Source of the DNA: JAAYYY01 sp964579295
GTDB taxonomy: Bacteria; Chloroflexota; Anaerolineae; Promineifilales; Promineifilaceae
Assembly (NCBI GenBank): GCA_964579295.1
Contig: CAZOGK010000015.1
Location: 16,218-80,217 of the forward strand
Length of the DNA stretch: 64,000 nt
Direction: 5' to 3'
Shown here: piece by piece, positions 7,609-15,697 of the stretch
Layout: each line of letters opens with the position of its first letter
How positions within the stretch are numbered: the first letter of the stretch is position 1
The notes under the pieces: generated by a model
Database searches by the model: none
The model's input: only the letters and a program-made list of their open reading frames with translations
What the model was told of the DNA's origin: nothing
Program-made: the position numbers and the translations under genes

Positions 7609-8423
7609 TCTCTATTCGCGAACAGGAAGGCGTGCGGGCCACAGCCGCGGCGAGCAACAGCCAGATCGCCCTGGAGACGCGCGACCTGGAAGTCTTCTAC
7701 GGCGCCTTCCGCGCCGTCAAAGACGTCAACCTCGTCTTCCAGCGCAACCGCATTACGGCCCTGATTGGCCCATCGGGCTGCGGCAAGAGCACGGTGCTGC
7801 GCTGCTTCAACCGGATGAACGACCTGATAGCAGAGGCGCGGGTCGCCGGCGAGGTCCTCTATCACGGCAAAAACATCTATGACGGCGACGTCGATCCGGT
7901 GGAAGTGCGGCGCACGATCGGCATGGTCTTCCAGAAGCCGAATCCCTTCCCCAAGAGCGTTTATGAGAACGTGGCCTGGGGGGCGCGCATTAACGGCTAC
8001 CGCGGCAACCTGGACGAGTTGGTCGAGTCGTCGCTGCGGCAGGCGGCGCTGTGGGACGAGGTGAAAGACAAGCTAGACCAGAGCGGCCTGTCGCTCTCGG
8101 GCGGGCAGCAGCAGCGCCTGTGTATCGCGCGCACCATTGCCGTGCGGCCGGAGATCATCCTTATGGACGAGCCGGCTTCGGCGCTGGACCCTATCGCCAC
8201 GCTGCGCATCGAGGAGCTGATCCAGACGCTGAAAGAGGAGTACACCATCCTGATCGTGACCCACAACATGCAGCAGGCGGCGCGCGCCTCGGACTTCACC
8301 GCATTCTTCAGCGTAGACGAGCAGCGCACCGGCTACCTGGTGGAGTTTGACCAGACACGACGCATTTTTACCAATCCACAAAACGAGCTGACCGAGCAGT
8401 ATATCACCGGCCGCTTTGGCTAA
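7605..8423 (+). CDS. pstB: Phosphate ABC transporter ATPase PstB
   Basis: 272 residues from the ATG at 7605, which overlaps the pstA stop as ATGA and has AGGA 8 bases upstream; open reading extends further upstream but has no supported start. Walker A is GPSGCGKST, Q loop at GMVFQKPNPFPKS, signature LSGGQQQR, Walker B IILMDEPASALDP and switch His in VTHNMQQAARASD. These are hallmark PstB sequences; the family is usually about 250-270 residues. It hydrolyses ATP to drive phosphate import through PstC/PstA and, with PhoU, signals transport status to PhoR. Confidence 0.97.
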   Translation: MISIREQEGVRATAAASNSQIALETRDLEVFYGAFRAVKDVNLVFQRNRITALIGPSGCGKSTVLRCFNRMNDLIAEARVAGEVLYHGKNIYDGDVDPVEVRRTIGMVFQKPNPFPKSVYENVAWGARINGYRGNLDELVESSLRQAALWDEVKDKLDQSGLSLSGGQQQRLCIARTIAVRPEIILMDEPASALDPIATLRIEELIQTLKEEYTILIVTHNMQQAARASDFTAFFSVDEQRTGYLVEFDQTRRIFTNPQNELTEQYITGRFG

Positions 8424-8486
8424 GCGCGCCGTCCGGGATGAACGGCAGAAATGGGATAGAGATGGCCGCGGCAAGGAGAGGAATAG

Positions 8487-9179
8487 GTGAATATCAGACA
8501 GCATTTTGACCGGGAGCTGCAGACACTGCAGGACAGGCTGCTGGCTCTGGGCAGCGAGGTCGCTCAGAACGTGGTCAGCGCCGTGCAGACGCTGCTGGAC
8601 CGCAACGAGGAACGTGCGCGCCGCATCATCCGCGGCGACCAGGCGGTCAATGAGGAGCAGATGCAGATCGAGAAGGACAGCCTGATCGTGCTAGCGACGC
8701 AGCAGCCGCTGGCCAGCGATTTACGGCTGATCGCCTCGGTCATCGCCATCGCCACCGAGCTGGAGCGGATTAACGACTACGCCAAGGGCATTGCCAAGAT
8801 CAGCCTGATGATCGGCGAGGAGGAGCTGTTGGCGCCGGCGCGTGATTTGCCGCTGATGGCCGACAAGGGGGCTGATATGCTCACGCGCGCCCTACAGGCG
8901 TTCGTCAGGCGCGACGTGGATGCGGCCTATGCGCTCCATGCCGAAGATAACGAGGTGGACGCGCTCTATAACCGCGTCTACGAGGAGCTGATTCGCGCTA
9001 TCCGCGCCGACGTCAAGGTGATGGACCAGGCGACGCACCTGCTGTGGGCGGCGCATAACCTGGAGCGCACAGCCGACCGGGTGAGCAACATCTGCGAGCG
9101 GATCATCTTTACCGTTACCGGTAAGCTGGTGGAGATGCCTGACGACGAAGAAGACGAGGTGCCCTACCCGCAAACGTAG
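8487..9179 (+). CDS. phoU: Phosphate signalling regulator PhoU
   Basis: 230 residues, GTG start with AAGGAG (8473-8478) 8 bases upstream. Two helical PhoU repeats are visible: the first with DRNEERARRIIRGD and LASDLRLIASVIAIATELER, the second with ADVKVMDQATHLLWAAHNLERTADRV. The ERI-ND and ERTAD clusters are the family's metal-binding motifs. PhoU connects PstB to the PhoR kinase and restrains the Pho response when phosphate is plentiful. It closes the pst operon, 63 bases after pstB. Confidence 0.96.
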   Translation: MNIRQHFDRELQTLQDRLLALGSEVAQNVVSAVQTLLDRNEERARRIIRGDQAVNEEQMQIEKDSLIVLATQQPLASDLRLIASVIAIATELERINDYAKGIAKISLMIGEEELLAPARDLPLMADKGADMLTRALQAFVRRDVDAAYALHAEDNEVDALYNRVYEELIRAIRADVKVMDQATHLLWAAHNLERTADRVSNICERIIFTVTGKLVEMPDDEEDEVPYPQT

Positions 9180-9188
9180 CGGCCGGGA

Positions 9189-9971
9189 ATGAGCGCTATG
9201 CATATTCTGGTGACGAATGACGATGGCGTGATGGCGAGCGGCCTGCTGGCGCTGGCGCAGGCGATGCGTGCGGTGGGCGAGGTGAGCGTCATGGCGCCCG
9301 ATCACAACTGGTCGGCGAGTGGGCACGTGAAGACGTTGCACCGGCCGCTGCGCGTGAAGCGGGTTACGCTGGACGACGGCACGCCGGCGCTGGCGAACGA
9401 CGGGGCGCCTTCCGACTGCGTGGCCATGGCCCTAATGGGCGTCATCGAAAAGCCCATTGACCTGGTGGTTTCCGGCATCAACCCGAACGCCAACCTGGGC
9501 CACGACGTGACCTATTCCGGTACGGTGACGGCGGCCATGGAGGCGGTCATTGCCGGCATCCCGGGTATTGCCTTCTCCCTGGTCTCGCCCGACGAGCACC
9601 CGGAAGAGCTGGAATACGGGCCGGCAGCGCAGGTGGCGGGGGAGATTGTCCGCCGGTTGGTTGGCGCGGGGCTGGACAAGGCGCTGCTGCTCAATGTCAA
9701 CATACCTTACCTGCAGCGCGAGCAGATCAAGGGCTTCCGCGGCACGCGGCAGGGGCTGCGTGTCTACCGTGACCGGCTCGACCGGCGCATCGACCCGCGC
9801 GGCCGGCCCTACTATTGGATCGGCGGCGACTCGCCGACAGGGGTGCCCGACGAAGGTACTGACTTTGGCGCGGTGATGGAAGGCTACGTGAGCATCACGC
9901 CGCTGCAACTGGACCTCACCGATCATCGTAGAGTAGAACAGATGAGAGAGTGGGATTGGCCCGGCTCGTAG
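9189..9971 (+). CDS. surE: 5'/3'-nucleotidase SurE
   Basis: 260 residues. The N terminus ILVTNDDGVMASGL carries the metal-binding NDDG motif; DHNWSASGHVKTLHRPL, SGINPNANLGHDVTYSGTV and AMEAVIAGIPGIAFSL are further SurE signatures. SurE removes phosphate from nucleoside 5'- and 3'-monophosphates and is cytoplasmic. The ATG at 9198 gives the shorter N terminus usual for the family (MHILVTNDDG); neither start has a strong ribosome site. It begins 9 bases after phoU and may be read from the same transcript, fitting phosphate scavenging. Confidence 0.95.
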   Translation: MSAMHILVTNDDGVMASGLLALAQAMRAVGEVSVMAPDHNWSASGHVKTLHRPLRVKRVTLDDGTPALANDGAPSDCVAMALMGVIEKPIDLVVSGINPNANLGHDVTYSGTVTAAMEAVIAGIPGIAFSLVSPDEHPEELEYGPAAQVAGEIVRRLVGAGLDKALLLNVNIPYLQREQIKGFRGTRQGLRVYRDRLDRRIDPRGRPYYWIGGDSPTGVPDEGTDFGAVMEGYVSITPLQLDLTDHRRVEQMREWDWPGS

Positions 9972-10030
9972 CCCGCTCAACCGGGGAGAGAGCGCGGCGG
10001 CAGACGGGGCAAATCCCGGGGGTCAATAGC

Positions 10031-11710
10031 ATGAAACGTCTCTTTCTGATCATCGTTTTCCTGGCCGCGGTGCTGTCCCTGCTGGCGACGCCGGCCAGCG
10101 CTGCCGAAAAGCGCTACGTGGCGACGCGCTATGACGTGGCGGCTACTGTCGAGCCGGGCGGCGACCTGCTGGTGACGGAAACAGTTACCTATGCCTTCTA
10201 TGGCGAGCCGTTCACGTTCGTCTTCCGCGAGCTGGAGACAGCGTTCACGGACGGCGTGACGATTATCGACGTGCTGATGGACGGGCAGAGCCTGCCCGCG
10301 GGGACGGACGCCGGACGCGCCGAGATCCGCGGCGAGCGGGTCACCTGGCATATGGCGCCCGCGGTAGACGAGAGCCACACCTTTACCCTGCGCTACCGGT
10401 TGCACGGCGTGGTGCGCCAGGACGACGGCGGCGACACGCTGCGCTTTCAGATTCTGCCCACCGAACATGATTTTGAGATCCTGGAGAGCGAAACGACGCT
10501 GACCTTCCCAGCTGGGGTGCAGCCACTGGGCGACGTGGCCGTCATCGCCGGCGCCGGCGCGGTGCAGCGGCTGGAGGACGGCGTGGAGATTGACGCCGGA
10601 CAGCTGGCGGCGGATACGTCGCTGGCGATTGAGGTGACCTTTCCCGCCGGCAGCATAATCAGCCAGCCGCCGGCCTGGCAGGCGCGGCAGCAGGCCCAGG
10701 CCAGGACGGCGCCGTATTGGCTGCTGGGCGGCATCCTCATCGCCGCGGTGGGGACAGCGGGCTTCAGCCTGGCGTCCCGACGGTACCAGGCGCCACCTGC
10801 GCGGGTCGTGCGCAATGAGCGCGTCTACGAACCGCCGGCCAGGCTGCCGCCGGCCTACGCCGGGGCGCTCGCCAGCCATAATGGGCGCCCGCAGTGGCAG
10901 CACGCATTGGCGACGCTCTTCGACCTGGCGGAACGCGGCGTGCTGTCGATTGAGGAGCAGCCGCGCACGGGGCTGTTCAGCAGCCGCGACTTCGTCGTGC
11001 GCCAGGCGGGGCCGGGCGAGCTGGCGCCGCACGAGGAAGCGCTGCTGGCGCTGCTGTTCGAGGGCAAGGATGGGCGCGACGACGAAGTGCGCTTCTCCAA
11101 GCTGCAGCAGCGTGTGACCGGCAAGCGCTGGAAAGCGTTCGAGGAGACGCTGTGGCAGGAGCTAAAGCAGGCGGGGCTGGTCAGCGAGGCGCGGCGAGCG
11201 GCCGGCAACCGTCTGATGGCCGCCGGCGCGGGCGTCATGGTTCTGGGCCTGCTCCTGATTCCCGTCATCGCGCTGGCGCTGCGCGCCGGCCCGGCCAGCC
11301 TGGCCGTGCCTCTGGGGATGGTTCTGGCCGGCGTGGCGGGCCTACTGCTGGGCGTATCCGTAAAGCCGCTGACGGCGCAGGGCGTACAGGAGGCGGCCGA
11401 CTGGAAGCCGTTTGCGAGCTACCTGAAGCGCATCACGCGCGGCAAGGCGGCGGTGACCCGGCCGGATATCTTCACGCACTATCTGCCCTACGCCGCCGCT
11501 TTCGGCATGCTGCACAACTGGGCGCGCCGCTTCCAGCGGGAAGGGGTAACGACGGCGCCGGGCTGGTTCCATGCGGCGGCCGCGGGGCAGGACGGCTCGA
11601 TGGCTGCCTTCGTGGCCATGACCGGGTCGGCCAGCAGCTCAGGCGGCTCGGCTGCCGGGGCCGGCGCCGCCGGCGGCGCGGCCGGCGGTGGGGCGGCTGG
11701 GGCCGGGTAG
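10031..11710 (+). CDS. DUF2207 membrane protein
   Basis: 559 residues from ATG 10031; the longer in-frame opening would add 27 residues that overlap surE and lack a signal sequence. A signal peptide (MKRLFLIIVFLAAVLSLLATPASA) leads into an extracytoplasmic beta-rich domain (about 25-230) with the DUF2207 pattern (YDVAATVEPGGDLLVTETVTY, FTLRYRLHGVV). A membrane helix (about 235-255) is followed by a cytoplasmic winged-helix-like part (LATLFDLAERGVLSIEEQ), two more helices (about 395-450), and a Ser/Gly/Ala-rich tail ending in GGGAAGAG. The layout and glycine-rich end are typical of DUF2207 proteins, whose function is unknown. Confidence 0.85.
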   Translation: MKRLFLIIVFLAAVLSLLATPASAAEKRYVATRYDVAATVEPGGDLLVTETVTYAFYGEPFTFVFRELETAFTDGVTIIDVLMDGQSLPAGTDAGRAEIRGERVTWHMAPAVDESHTFTLRYRLHGVVRQDDGGDTLRFQILPTEHDFEILESETTLTFPAGVQPLGDVAVIAGAGAVQRLEDGVEIDAGQLAADTSLAIEVTFPAGSIISQPPAWQARQQAQARTAPYWLLGGILIAAVGTAGFSLASRRYQAPPARVVRNERVYEPPARLPPAYAGALASHNGRPQWQHALATLFDLAERGVLSIEEQPRTGLFSSRDFVVRQAGPGELAPHEEALLALLFEGKDGRDDEVRFSKLQQRVTGKRWKAFEETLWQELKQAGLVSEARRAAGNRLMAAGAGVMVLGLLLIPVIALALRAGPASLAVPLGMVLAGVAGLLLGVSVKPLTAQGVQEAADWKPFASYLKRITRGKAAVTRPDIFTHYLPYAAAFGMLHNWARRFQREGVTTAPGWFHAAAAGQDGSMAAFVAMTGSASSSGGSAAGAGAAGGAAGGGAAGAG

Positions 11711-11888
11711 CTAACGGCCGCGGCCGAATGTCGTGTGTAGTATCGTTCCGAACAGCTTGGGTTTGGAATGGCGTGACGTGACATCGATGAGGACCGTAGC
11801 AGAGCGCCCTGGTACACGCCCCAACGCAGACGCTCACGGACCGCGGCTACACCGGCCATCTGGGAGGAAGCGCCGGCACATTCTCCCT

Positions 11889-12794
11889 TTAGAAGGCCAC
11901 GTCCTCCTCGGCGGCGGGGATGAGGCGGCTGTGAACTTCCATCGTCCATAGCTCCCACATCTCGGCGGCGCTGGGGGGTTGGTGATCGGCTTTGACGGCG
12001 TCGTAGGCGGCGCGGGCCTGCTTGACGTTGGGAAAGGCGCCCTGCTCCACGGCCCAGGCGATGGCCTCGTCGGGGCCGGCAAAGCGGCTCTCTTTACGCA
12101 CCTGCTGCTCGTGCGCCAGCCCGTCATACATCGCTTCTTCCAGCTTCTCTGGCATCATCTCCCAGCTGCCGCTTTCATCCCAGAGCGTCATGCCCTGGCG
12201 CCCGTTGCGGCACCACTCGACGTGAATGCCGAGCCGCGAACCCTGGCGCATGACGCGCAGGCGGGCGTTCAGGTTGCGCTGCAGACGGGCCAGCTCGGTA
12301 GCAGGAACGGTCGTCGTCGTCTGGTCCTGGGCCTTGGCGTCGCGCCCCTGCTGCAGGTGATAGATCCAGAGCACGTCGCTGCCCCAGCGGCTGACGCCGT
12401 CTTGCAGCAGCTTCATGCCGGTTGCCTTGGCGACGAAGCTAGCCATCTTGTTGCGGTTGTTGCCGTCCAGGTTAGCCTGGACGGCGCGCTGGACGAGGGG
12501 GGAGATGATCTGCGTCAGGCTATCGACGACGATGGTCGCCACCCGCTCGTCCGGCATCGACTGGGCCAGCTCGTCTACGATGCGCGGCACGAGACCGTTG
12601 ATGCGCGGGTCCTCAAACTCGAGCACGTCGCCGGCGACGAGGTGCATCACCTCGTCAAAGCGGTGGTCGCTATCGACGACCAGGATGGGCGCCGCCATGC
12701 GCGCGGCAAAGGTGCTTTTGCCTTCTCCGGGAAAGCCGACCAGGCTCCAGAGGCGGCGGGGATATTTGGGCTGTCTCTTCGTTCGTAAGGCCAT
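11889..12794 (-). CDS. RecA-like AAA ATPase of phage Sak4/AAA_24 type
   Basis: 301 residues. The start at 12794 has AGGAG about 8 bases upstream on the minus strand; upstream in-frame Mets lack one. Walker A is GFPGEGKST (about 20-28) and a Walker B-like strand ends in IVVDSLT. A later WIYHLQQGRDAKAQ segment and ELARLQRNLNARLRV resemble sensor and DNA-contact parts of Sak4-type single-strand annealing/RecA-like proteins found in phages. The C-terminal helical part (about 235-300) has AEMWELWTMEVHSRL. No phage genes adjoin it. It could be a captured phage recombinase; no reaction can be assigned with confidence. The 178 bases between it and the DUF2207 gene show no gene. Confidence 0.65.
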   Translation of the reverse strand: MALRTKRQPKYPRRLWSLVGFPGEGKSTFAARMAAPILVVDSDHRFDEVMHLVAGDVLEFEDPRINGLVPRIVDELAQSMPDERVATIVVDSLTQIISPLVQRAVQANLDGNNRNKMASFVAKATGMKLLQDGVSRWGSDVLWIYHLQQGRDAKAQDQTTTTVPATELARLQRNLNARLRVMRQGSRLGIHVEWCRNGRQGMTLWDESGSWEMMPEKLEEAMYDGLAHEQQVRKESRFAGPDEAIAWAVEQGAFPNVKQARAAYDAVKADHQPPSAAEMWELWTMEVHSRLIPAAEEDVAF

Positions 12795-12910
12795 GGTGCG
12801 CTCTCCTGAAAATAGCCTTGCCAGGAGGGCCGGCATCGTGCCGGCCCCTTTCCCCCTCATTATGGCGCATTTCGCCCTAGAATGCAAACAAATGTTCTAG
12901 TGGACCGAGC

Positions 12911-12952
12911 AAAAAAACTGGTCCGGCGCCGCGGCGGGCAGGCCGAACCAGT
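12911..12952 (-). terminator. Rho-independent terminator of the formamidase cluster
   Basis: On the minus strand ACTGGTTCGGC (12952-12942) pairs with GCCGGACCAGT (12927-12917) over 11 positions with one G-T pair, followed by seven T. It lies 22 bases after the stop of the acetamidase/formamidase gene. Confidence 0.9.
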
Positions 12953-12973
12953 CTTTATCTGCGGCAACGGCAA

Positions 12974-14332
12974 TCAGTCGCCGTACTGATCGCGGGCAAA
13001 GCCGAGCAGGCCGACAGCTTCCAGGCGCTCCACCGGGGCGCGGAAGGTGACCTGGACGACGCCAGGATGGCGCCCGATCTCGATAGCGCCGCTGATGGTG
13101 GCGCGGTTCTTCACCTCGGGCACGGTCATGCTCAGCAAGGTGGCCGCCCGTTCGAGGCCATTATCGGTAGCCGCGTTGAGGTCGGGGCCGGTGCCGATAA
13201 CGGAGATGGGCAGGCTTTCCTCGATGCCCCCCAGCCCCCAGCTGGCGGCCAGCGCCTGGGCGCGTTCCTTCTCCTCCGCGCTGAGCGGGCGGGCCAGGTA
13301 GGGGAGATCCTCGGCGACGGGGAAGAGAATGGGGCCGTCGAGGTCGAGACCCTTGAGCAGGTGCACCTGGAGCGTAATCGTGCCGGCGACGTCGGCAGTG
13401 TGGCCGGCAATCTCGCCGTCGCCCTGCATGGCGTGCATGTCGCCCATGTAGACACCGCCACCCTCGGCTTTAACCGGGCAGATGAGGATGGCGCCGGCGC
13501 GCACGGCGTCGATGTCCATATGGCCGTCGGTGCGGTGAGCCAGCTGCTCGGCGGTGAGCGCATACTCGTGCGGCGCGCCGATGAGGAAAGCGCCGAAGTC
13601 GCCCGCGTTATGCGAGTCGGGGATAGGCACGGCGGGCGTCGTCCCGAGCTGGCCCATGAAGGGGCGCAGCCGGGCGACGACTCCCACCAGGTCGTGCGGG
13701 GCAAAGGCCAGAATCGAGTTCTGGATGGCGTTCTCCGGCATGGCGGCATAGAAGCGCGCGTCGCGGCCCAGCTTCTCGGCAATCTCCTGGCTGAGGGTAA
13801 CGCCAAGAGCGCGCAAATTGTCGAAGCCCATGGTGTAGCCGTTGGTGAAGCGGAACGGCGCCGCGTCAGCGCCACAGCCGGCGCAGCGGACCGCATCCTG
13901 GCCAACGCCCTCTACGACGGTTTTCGGGTAAAGCTCGCCGCAGCCCGGGCACTTGCCGGCCACGTAGGGGTCGCCCAGGCAGCGGTCGCCCAGGATCTCG
14001 TCGTTGCCGGAAGCGGTAGCAATGCTGGTGACGCTGATATCCTTAATGCGGATGGCAATGGCGTCGCCCACCTCGGCGCCTGCCACGGCAACCGGTTTGG
14101 TGACCTCGTGGCCGCCGCGGATCTCGGGCGTAATCATCGGGCCCCAGCAGCCCGGCGCAGTGTTGGCGATGATGTGCCCGCCGTCGCGCACAGGGCCGAG
14201 CATGGGGCGGCCGGGATCGAGGATGCCGTCGACAAACTCGTCGACGTAGACCGTCTCGTGGCCGGCAACATGGCCGTTGCCGCCGTCTGGTCTGGCAGCG
14301 GTCAGGGAATCGCGAGTTACTTCCAGGGTCAT
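12974..14332 (-). CDS. Acetamidase/formamidase family protein
   Basis: 452 residues; AGGAGG 5-6 bases before the ATG. Family motifs include VRDGGHIIANTAPGCWGP, GGHEVTKPVAVAGAEVGDAI, and VYMGDMHAMQGDGEIAGHT, the last carrying conserved metal or active-site residues of the FmdA/AmdA family, which hydrolyses short amides such as formamide or acetamide to ammonia and the acid. A pair of Cys-x-x-Cys motifs (KCPGCGEL and RCAGCGAD, about 125-155) could bind zinc; I do not recall this in classic FmdA, so the protein may belong to a divergent subgroup. Last gene of a minus-strand group with peptidase S51 and a MoaD-like protein, 62 bases after the peptidase. Confidence 0.88.
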   Translation of the reverse strand: MTLEVTRDSLTAARPDGGNGHVAGHETVYVDEFVDGILDPGRPMLGPVRDGGHIIANTAPGCWGPMITPEIRGGHEVTKPVAVAGAEVGDAIAIRIKDISVTSIATASGNDEILGDRCLGDPYVAGKCPGCGELYPKTVVEGVGQDAVRCAGCGADAAPFRFTNGYTMGFDNLRALGVTLSQEIAEKLGRDARFYAAMPENAIQNSILAFAPHDLVGVVARLRPFMGQLGTTPAVPIPDSHNAGDFGAFLIGAPHEYALTAEQLAHRTDGHMDIDAVRAGAILICPVKAEGGGVYMGDMHAMQGDGEIAGHTADVAGTITLQVHLLKGLDLDGPILFPVAEDLPYLARPLSAEEKERAQALAASWGLGGIEESLPISVIGTGPDLNAATDNGLERAATLLSMTVPEVKNRATISGAIEIGRHPGVVQVTFRAPVERLEAVGLLGFARDQYGD

Positions 14333-14394
14333 GGGTACCTCCTACTTCTTGGGTAAACGGACCAGGTTCTATTGATAGGTGGGGCACGACAGCA

Positions 14395-15063
14395 TTAGGG
14401 CGCAAACCGTTTCCATTGGCCTTCAGAGACAACTTCAACTGCGCCGTCGACCACCTTGATGGCGGTCTCGTCGTCCATCGCGTATCCCGGCACCGGCATC
14501 CCGGCGGCCCACTTCTCGGCGTCGGCCATGGTGTTACGCGGCAGGTCTTCGTGGTCCAGGTGCGGAAATATCGCAAAATCGACCAGTCCCAGCGTGTCAT
14601 CGCCACCGGTGGGCGGACGCCAGCCGGCGAAGTGTTCCCCGATGTTGGGGGCCATCACCATACTACCGGCGCTCAGTCCTACGTACACCGTTTCGCGCAG
14701 CGACGGAAAGAGGTCTGCCAGTCCGGACTGCCGCATCCAATAGCACAGATACAGGGAGTCGCCGCCGTTCACCAGCAGAACGTCGGTCTGCTGGACCAGG
14801 GGGACCCAGAGCGCTGCATCGATGGTGGGCAGAGCGGTGAGTTCCAGAACCCCCAATGACTTCCAACCCAATTCGCACATGGGGCACTCCGGCTCCTGTC
14901 CGCTGATGAACCGCCAGGCATGGGCAGCGCCGCCGGGAATGGCATAGATCGCGGTGGGGATGCAGAGGGCGCTAGCCTCAGTAACCGGTTTGCCGAGCAG
15001 GTCGACCAACGCTTCGTGAATGCTTGGGTTCTTGATGCCAGCGGAAGTGAGCAGAAGTTTCAT
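14395..15063 (-). CDS. Peptidase family S51 (dipeptidase E / cyanophycinase-like)
   Basis: 222 residues; AGGAG 7 bases before the ATG. The fold signature is clear: N-terminal KLLLTSAGI, central VLLVNGGDSLYLCYWMRQSG, and the nucleophile elbow VGLSAGSMVMAP with the catalytic Ser in GLSAGS, followed by FAIFPHLDHED supplying a His. Family members cleave Asp-X dipeptides or related substrates with a Ser-His-Glu/Asp arrangement. Several S51 relatives in Gram-positive and Chloroflexota genomes are annotated only as 'Type 1 glutamine amidotransferase-like'. Substrate not predictable. Cytoplasmic, no signal peptide. Confidence 0.85.
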   Translation of the reverse strand: MKLLLTSAGIKNPSIHEALVDLLGKPVTEASALCIPTAIYAIPGGAAHAWRFISGQEPECPMCELGWKSLGVLELTALPTIDAALWVPLVQQTDVLLVNGGDSLYLCYWMRQSGLADLFPSLRETVYVGLSAGSMVMAPNIGEHFAGWRPPTGGDDTLGLVDFAIFPHLDHEDLPRNTMADAEKWAAGMPVPGYAMDDETAIKVVDGAVEVVSEGQWKRFAP

Positions 15064-15194
15064 AATCGGACTCCTGACTGATGGTATGGGAGAGCCCAGA
15101 GGCTCCTCGTGTCCCTCCCTTGGCTACTGTAGCAGAACGACCTCAATTGTACGAGCTTATGCGAATGCCAACCGAACCTGGTCAGGACGTAGCC

Positions 15195-15443
15195 TCATCC
15201 GCCGGCGATGGGCATGAGCAAGGCCACCTCGCCGGCGCCGGCCAGCGGCGTGGCAGCCGATACGTGGCGCCCGTCGACGACCGGGATTGCGCGGGCCACC
15301 AGGGCGGCTGCCTGCGGATACTGCTCCGCCAGCAGGGCGACAAGATGGGCAACGCTCGCGTGGTCGGGGAGCGAAAGCTGCAGGCGCGGCGCGCCAATCG
15401 TCGTCGCAAGCTGGCCGTTGAGGCGGACGGTCATGGCTATCAT
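15195..15443 (-). CDS. MoaD/ThiS-like ubiquitin-fold sulfur carrier
   Basis: 82 residues from the ATG at 15443, which is 8 bases after GGAG on the minus strand; the ATG at 15449 is too close to it. The protein opens with a beta strand (MTVRLNGQLATTIG), has HLVALLAEQYPQAAALV, and ends in VALLMPIAGG. The C-terminal Gly-Gly is the site of thiocarboxylation in MoaD and ThiS. It may serve molybdopterin, thiamine, tungsten-cofactor or amino-acid sulfur transfer; no activating MoeB/ThiF-type enzyme or MoaE lies in the window. 131 bases separate it from the S51 gene. Confidence 0.78.
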   Translation of the reverse strand: MIAMTVRLNGQLATTIGAPRLQLSLPDHASVAHLVALLAEQYPQAAALVARAIPVVDGRHVSAATPLAGAGEVALLMPIAGG

Positions 15444-15449
15444 GCACAT

Positions 15450-15697
15450 TGCTCCGTTGTGTGGCTAAATGGTTGCTGCCAGCGGGCCGGCGCGCCCGGC
15501 AAGGGCGCCCTACCCGCGCTTGCCTGACCTCATTATAGCAGGTCGGCGCGTTAATCCCAGGGGAGTGGCCGGGCGCCGCACGGCAGCGGATGAGGGTTGG
15601 ACACCTACCGCTGTTGCTGTTAGGCTATGTGGACGGGAGCCGCTCCCTGGCAAGACAGGGGACGGTAAAAAAGGAATCATTGGTCAAGGAGATTTGA
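15450..15697. other. Intergenic region before the antiporter, with a foldable leader
   Basis: No gene is visible. Near 15649-15665 CCCTG and CAGGG form a stem with a 6-base loop that extends with mismatches to CCG/CGG. It lies 35 bases before the antiporter start. I could not match it to a known riboswitch class. Confidence 0.4.

Noticed and set aside
11620..11710. GC-rich repeat (GCCGGCG-like units)
   Set aside because: It codes for the Gly/Ala-rich tail usual in DUF2207 proteins, not a separate element.
13067..14356. A 429-codon open frame on the plus strand
   Set aside because: Lies antisense to the well-matched acetamidase/formamidase gene; the translation is low-complexity Gly/Ala/Arg with no motif, as expected in GC-rich DNA.
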